Below, piece after piece: positions 14,768-17,814 of a stretch of DNA of 17,814 bases (positions are counted from its first letter, which is position 1; the number at the start of each line of letters is the position of its first letter). A program made the translations under genes and the position numbers. The stretch spans positions 1-17,814 of the forward strand of contig SPCN01000011.1 in NCBI GenBank assembly GCA_004525465.1, read 5' to 3'. The DNA is from Chrysiogenales bacterium. GTDB lineage: Bacteria > Acidobacteriota > Aminicenantia > UBA2199. The notes under the pieces are model-generated. The model ran no database searches. It saw nothing but the letters and a program-made list of their open reading frames with translations, and was not told where the DNA came from.

Positions 14768-15577
14768 CTAATCCCAGGAACCGCTTTTTATCCCCCCCAG
14801 GTCCAGGGTGACGAATTTGAAACCATGGATTTGGCATAAGGCCAACAGGTCGTTATTCCGGGCGATGATTTTGTGAAAATTATCTTCTGTGGTTTCGATG
14901 CGCACGCCGTCAACCATGTAGCGGACACGCAGCGGATAAATGCCCCACTTCAACAGATTGTATTCCACGCGGCCGATGGCATCGATCTGGCCGGCGTTCA
15001 AGGTTAGATCATAGGGGAAGCGCGTGGCCAGGCAAGTGGAGGAGGTCAAATAGTAGTTTTTGACACCCTGCTTTTTCAATTCAGCGGCAATTTCCACTCC
15101 GCTGAACCCGGCATCCTGCAGCGGCGACAGGATGGCCAGTTTTTCCAGGGCCTGGCGTCCGGGGCGGTGCTCGCTTAGGTCGGACACGGTGGATCCGTCA
15201 GAGACATTGGGGATCCCAAAACGCTTGGCTTCCTTTTTCAAGGAAGTGAACATATATTTTTTACATAAAAAACAACGCTTCCTCGAATTTTGGAGAATAT
15301 GGGCGTCTTTCAACAGATCGACGCGGAGCTCGCGCAGGGTGAACGGGAATTTTTTTTGGAAGTAAGCGACCCGTTCCCTTGCTGCTTCACCGGTAAAGGG
15401 TGTATGGACGAAATAGGCGAGGACATTGGCCGAACCCAGCGCCTCCAAGGCGGCTTGCAACAGGAAAAACGAATCCTTGCCGCCGGAAAACGCCAGCAGC
15501 ATGTTGCCCTGGCGCTTGAGCCGCTCATGCAGCGAAGCTTTTTTTTCGCGGACATTCCGCTGTATTTGGTCTTTCAT
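14768..15577 (-). CDS. larE: LarE-family ATP-dependent sulfur transferase (PP-loop)
   Basis: 269 residues. The N-terminal PP-loop SGGKDS (31-36) binds ATP for adenylation. The LarE-specific blocks are RCFLCKK (Cys102, Cys105), DGSTVSDLSEHRPGRQA, SPLQDAGFS and STCLATRFPY (Cys182, equivalent to the sulfur-donating Cys176 of Lactiplantibacillus LarE), ending in VDGVRIET. In lactate racemase maturation LarE adds sulfur to the nicotinic-acid-derived nickel-pincer precursor. The extra CxxC plus Cys182 is the three-cysteine pattern associated with 4Fe-4S-dependent LarE homologues. No larA, larB or larC is visible, so the acceptor could differ. It overlaps tmk by 4 nt (ATGA) and is the last gene of the pfkA operon. 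Confidence 0.85.
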   Translation of the reverse strand: MKDQIQRNVREKKASLHERLKRQGNMLLAFSGGKDSFFLLQAALEALGSANVLAYFVHTPFTGEAARERVAYFQKKFPFTLRELRVDLLKDAHILQNSRKRCFLCKKYMFTSLKKEAKRFGIPNVSDGSTVSDLSEHRPGRQALEKLAILSPLQDAGFSGVEIAAELKKQGVKNYYLTSSTCLATRFPYDLTLNAGQIDAIGRVEYNLLKWGIYPLRVRYMVDGVRIETTEDNFHKIIARNNDLLALCQIHGFKFVTLDLGGIKSGSWD

Positions 15578-16191
15578 TTCAAAGGGGTGGCCGGGTCTTT
15601 CAAAGCCCGCATTCTATAAAGGCGGGTCACTTCGCCCGATACAATTTCCAGTTCCGGGTTGCCGTCAATGCGTACCAGGTTGGCCCCGGCCAACTTCAGG
15701 TAATTGGCGCGCACTTTTTCAAGAAAATCCTTTTTCTCGAACAGTTTGGCCACACCCGGGCGGTTGCTGCTGATGCGCGCCAATGCCCGGTCGACCTCGA
15801 CGTCGATGATGAAAACGATGTCGGGTTCCGGGGCGAATTCGCGGTTGGCGCGCAGGATGCCTTCCACGTCCAGACCGCGAGCGCCCTGGTAGCAGGCGTT
15901 GGAATAATAATAGCGGTCAAGGACCACGGTCTTTCCGGAGCGCAGCGCCGGTAAAATATTGTTTTCCACGTCCCAGCGGCGGTCTTCGAGAAAATATTTC
16001 AGTTCCTCATGGATCGATATGCTTTCCTTGTCCTGGGCCAGGAGGCGGATTTTATTCCCAAGCGCTGAATCGGTTGGTTCACGCAACCAGACCGACGGCA
16101 CGCCGTTTTCCAGCAGGTTGGTGTAAAACATCTGCGACAGCGTGGTTTTGCCCGAGCCGTCGATCCCTTCGAAAACTATCAGCCGCCCCAT
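15574..16191 (-). CDS. tmk: Thymidylate kinase
   Basis: 205 residues, normal for bacterial dTMP kinase, which makes dTDP from dTMP with ATP. The P-loop is FEGIDGSGKTT (Gly9 to Thr17, Lys15), followed by REPTDSALG, EELKYFLEDRRWDVENNILPAL and VVLDRYYYSNACYQGARG, the DR(Y/F/H) block that contacts dTMP. The lid region around NRPGVAKLFEKKDFLEKVR follows. The ATG directly abuts the pfkA stop (TAA then ATG) and its own stop overlaps the larE start. Translation of the three genes is therefore likely coupled. Confidence 0.94.
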   Translation of the reverse strand: MGRLIVFEGIDGSGKTTLSQMFYTNLLENGVPSVWLREPTDSALGNKIRLLAQDKESISIHEELKYFLEDRRWDVENNILPALRSGKTVVLDRYYYSNACYQGARGLDVEGILRANREFAPEPDIVFIIDVEVDRALARISSNRPGVAKLFEKKDFLEKVRANYLKLAGANLVRIDGNPELEIVSGEVTRLYRMRALKDPATPLK

Positions 16192-17289
16192 TTATTTCCC
16201 CAAACAAGTGCCGACGGCCAGGGCGGTTTTGACCAGGTCGCTTTCCGGGTTGACCCGGCGCGGCTCGGCGACGGCCTCTTTGATCGGAGTGGTTTTGATC
16301 TCGCTGCCCCGCAAACCGACCAGGCAGCCGAATTCCCTGTTGACCGCAGCCGTAACTGCGTGGTAGCCGAAACGGGTGGCCAGGATGCGGTCAAAGGGGG
16401 TCGGGCTGCCGCCGCGCTGCACATGGCCCAGGATGGTGTAGCGGCTTTCAATCCCGGTCATGTCTTCGATCTGGTTGCCCACCTGGGCGGCGATGCCTCC
16501 CAGCCGGATCGGATCGCAGGCGTCTTGCACCTGGCGGGCAACCACCAGCTGTCCGCCCTCGGCCCTGGCCCCTTCCGCGACCACGACCAGGGAGAACCTT
16601 TTCCCTTTTCGGGCGCGGTCATTGATTTTTTCGCAGACACTGTCTATAACAAAAGGGATCTCCGGTATCAGGATGACATCGCCGCCGCCGGCCAGCCCTG
16701 ATTCCAGGGCGATCCAGCCCGCATAGCGGCCCATCACTTCAATGACCATGATCCGGTGGTGGGATTCGGCCGTGGAATGCAGCTTGTCGATGGCCGTGGT
16801 GGCGATAGTGAGCGCCGTATCAAAACCGAAGGTGACATCGGTGCCGTTGAGGTCGTTGTCAATGGTCTTGGGAATGCCGATGACTGGCAGGTGATATTTT
16901 TCATGAAATTGCTGGGCGATGCTCTGGGTGCCGTCGCCGCCGACAGACAGCAGCACGTCGATCCCGTTGCTTTCAATGGTTTTCATGGCTTGCGCCGAAA
17001 CGTCATGATACACTTTCCGTACGCCCCGCCAATCATCAGCATAGCGGAAAGGATTATCCCGGTTGGAGGTGCCCAGGATGGTCCCGCCCCGGGGCAATAT
17101 GCCGGAAACATCGGTCAGTTCGAGTTTGCGAACATGATTGTGGATCAAGCCGGCATAGCCGTCCAGGATGCCGCAGACCTCGAGATCGAATTCCCGCTGC
17201 GCGGTATGGACTACGGCGCGGATTACGGCGTTCAGTCCCGGGCAATCGCCGCCCCCGGTCAGAATTCCCAGCTTCCTGATTTTTTTCAT
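16192..17289 (-). CDS. pfkA: 6-phosphofructokinase, group III (ATP-type catalytic glycine, PPi-type lysine)
   Basis: 365 residues. It phosphorylates fructose 6-phosphate in glycolysis. Motifs: GGGDCPGLN (12-20), VGGDGTQ (Gly117, Gly118, Asp119, Gly120), PKTIDND (Lys141, Asp144), VEVMGRYAGW, and the late GHVQRGGSPTPFDR block. The two residues that separate phosphoryl donors in this family are mixed. The GGDG glycine (E. coli Gly104) is the ATP type, and the Lys in PKTIDND (E. coli Gly124) is common to PPi-dependent and group III enzymes. Group III members with this Gly/Lys pair, such as those of actinomycetes, use ATP. The start at 17289 has a GAGGAA site upstream. It is the first gene of the pfkA-tmk-larE run. 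Confidence 0.93.
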   Translation of the reverse strand: MKKIRKLGILTGGGDCPGLNAVIRAVVHTAQREFDLEVCGILDGYAGLIHNHVRKLELTDVSGILPRGGTILGTSNRDNPFRYADDWRGVRKVYHDVSAQAMKTIESNGIDVLLSVGGDGTQSIAQQFHEKYHLPVIGIPKTIDNDLNGTDVTFGFDTALTIATTAIDKLHSTAESHHRIMVIEVMGRYAGWIALESGLAGGGDVILIPEIPFVIDSVCEKINDRARKGKRFSLVVVAEGARAEGGQLVVARQVQDACDPIRLGGIAAQVGNQIEDMTGIESRYTILGHVQRGGSPTPFDRILATRFGYHAVTAAVNREFGCLVGLRGSEIKTTPIKEAVAEPRRVNPESDLVKTALAVGTCLGK

Positions 17290-17442
17290 ATGGATTCCTC
17301 TATGGCCATGATAGCAAATAAAAACATCCCTGCCAATGAAATGTAAGCGGGCAATAAAATATTACGCGATTTCAAATGCTGGGGTTCAATGCGAGCTCAG
17401 GTGTAGTACAGCGTGCCGTGCCTATTTTTATCCGATCTCTTT

Positions 17443-17546
17443 ATCCCCCCGGCTTGCGCCACCCCCCTTATGCAAAGGGGGTTAAGAAACAAGCAATATC
17501 GATCGCTTCCCTTCCCCCCTTACCCAAGGGGGGATGCAGGGGGGAT
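17443..17546. repeat. Intergenic three-stem C/G-run repeat element
   Basis: This lies in the 287-nt gap between the acyltransferase tail and pfkA. An outer pair, ATCCCCCC (17443-17450) and GGGGGGAT (17539-17546), is a perfect 8-bp match. Inside it are two further hairpins: CCCCCTT (17463-17469) with AAGGGGG (17475-17481), 5-nt loop, and CCCCCCTT (17514-17521) with AAGGGGGG (17526-17533), 4-nt loop. Folded as RNA or cruciform DNA it would be a three-way junction. Similar CCCCCTT/AAGGGGG arms are seen as dispersed intergenic repeats in various environmental bacteria; only one copy is in this window. The rest of the gap (17290-17442) shows nothing firm. Confidence 0.6.
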
Positions 17547-17576
17547 CAGGTATTGTTGCAGGTAGGGCCGGTGTTT

Positions 17577-17814
17577 TTATAAGGATTGTTCGAGCAGGTC
17601 CAGCTTTGCGGCCAGCATGTCAGCGGCTTGCTGGAGACTGGATGCGTCGCCGCTGCCGGTGATTTGTAGAGCTTGGCCGAAAGCGAAATGGATGCGCCCG
17701 AAGGGCAGCGGGAGCATGAAGCGGTCCCAGCTTTTTTTGAGCACCTTAACCCGCGAACCGCTCCAGCTGATGGGGATAACGTAGGCCCCGGTTTTTACCG
17801 CCAGCTGCACTGCC
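17577..17814 (-). CDS. DUF374 lysophospholipid acyltransferase-like protein, C-terminal part (5' end outside the window)
   Basis: The frame runs off the right edge; the Met encoded at 17810 is internal. The visible 79 codons contain LAVKTGAYVIPISWSGSRVK, then KKSWDRFMLPLPFGRIHFAFG. This matches the late part of DUF374/LPLAT proteins (LA..TGAPI.PVS followed by SWDRF.IPKPFSR and a G.P-type strand). These are membrane-associated acyltransferases thought to act on lipid A or phospholipid precursors. The catalytic H(X4)D block lies outside the window. The C-terminal helix (SSLQQAADMLAAKLDLLEQSL) is ordinary. It is followed by the three-stem repeat, which may mark the transcript end. Confidence 0.82.
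   Translation of the reverse strand, partial: AVQLAVKTGAYVIPISWSGSRVKVLKKSWDRFMLPLPFGRIHFAFGQALQITGSGDASSLQQAADMLAAKLDLLEQSL

Noticed and set aside
17359..17389. Possible pfkA promoter on the - strand (TTGAAC, 19-nt spacer, TAATAT)
   Set aside because: The spacer is long, the -35 is imperfect, and an AT-rich stretch gives several equal choices, so it is not reported as a feature.

Overview
The window is about 17.8 kb of tightly packed bacterial chromosome. Genes on the left three quarters (1-13126) all read on the + strand. Those on the right (13197-17814) all read on the - strand, so the two blocks converge near 13.1-13.2 kb. The organism looks Gram-negative: it has a murein-recycling ligase of the Mpl type, an LD-carboxypeptidase, a DUF374-type acyltransferase, lipoprotein or secreted proteins and a PilZ protein. 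Base composition is moderate. The mix of genes (an NtrY-like giant kinase, tandem retropepsin domains, LarE without LarB/LarC) would fit a deep-branching environmental lineage such as Aminicenantes or another Acidobacteriota-related group, but this is a weak inference. I see no phage, transposase, CRISPR or RNA gene.

+ strand layout. (1) 1-2025 is a translationally coupled trio: the tail of an isochorismatase-fold cysteine hydrolase, a thioredoxin-reductase-like flavoprotein lacking the CxxC redox pair, and a short RlmN/Cfr-like radical SAM enzyme. (2) 2168-10216 is a six-gene run with overlapping or nearly touching ends: apt, a small DUF4783-like protein, a 1174-residue multi-membrane-span histidine kinase, an LD-carboxypeptidase, mpl, and an exported double-domain retropepsin-like protease. 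LD-carboxypeptidase plus Mpl form a two-step murein tripeptide recycling route, so kinase and protease may be tied to cell-wall turnover. (3) 10401-12216 is ilvE with a strong own promoter, followed by an exported alpha/beta hydrolase. (4) 12347-13126 is a promoter, a chagasin-like protease inhibitor and an AhpD-like protein.

- strand layout, in transcription order from the right edge: the tail of a DUF374 lysophospholipid acyltransferase-like gene; an intergenic three-stem C/G-run repeat; pfkA-tmk-larE, which abut or overlap; rpsT with a near-consensus promoter, followed 9 nt later by a lone Cas4/RecB-type nuclease with a four-cysteine Fe-S signature; and a PilZ-domain gene with its own promoter.

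The best candidates for undescribed biology are the hydrolase-flavoprotein-radical SAM cassette, in which the radical SAM protein keeps the methyl-carrying cysteine of RlmN but lacks its partner cysteine, and the murein-recycling operon that carries an orphan giant kinase and a pseudo-dimeric retropepsin lipoprotein.
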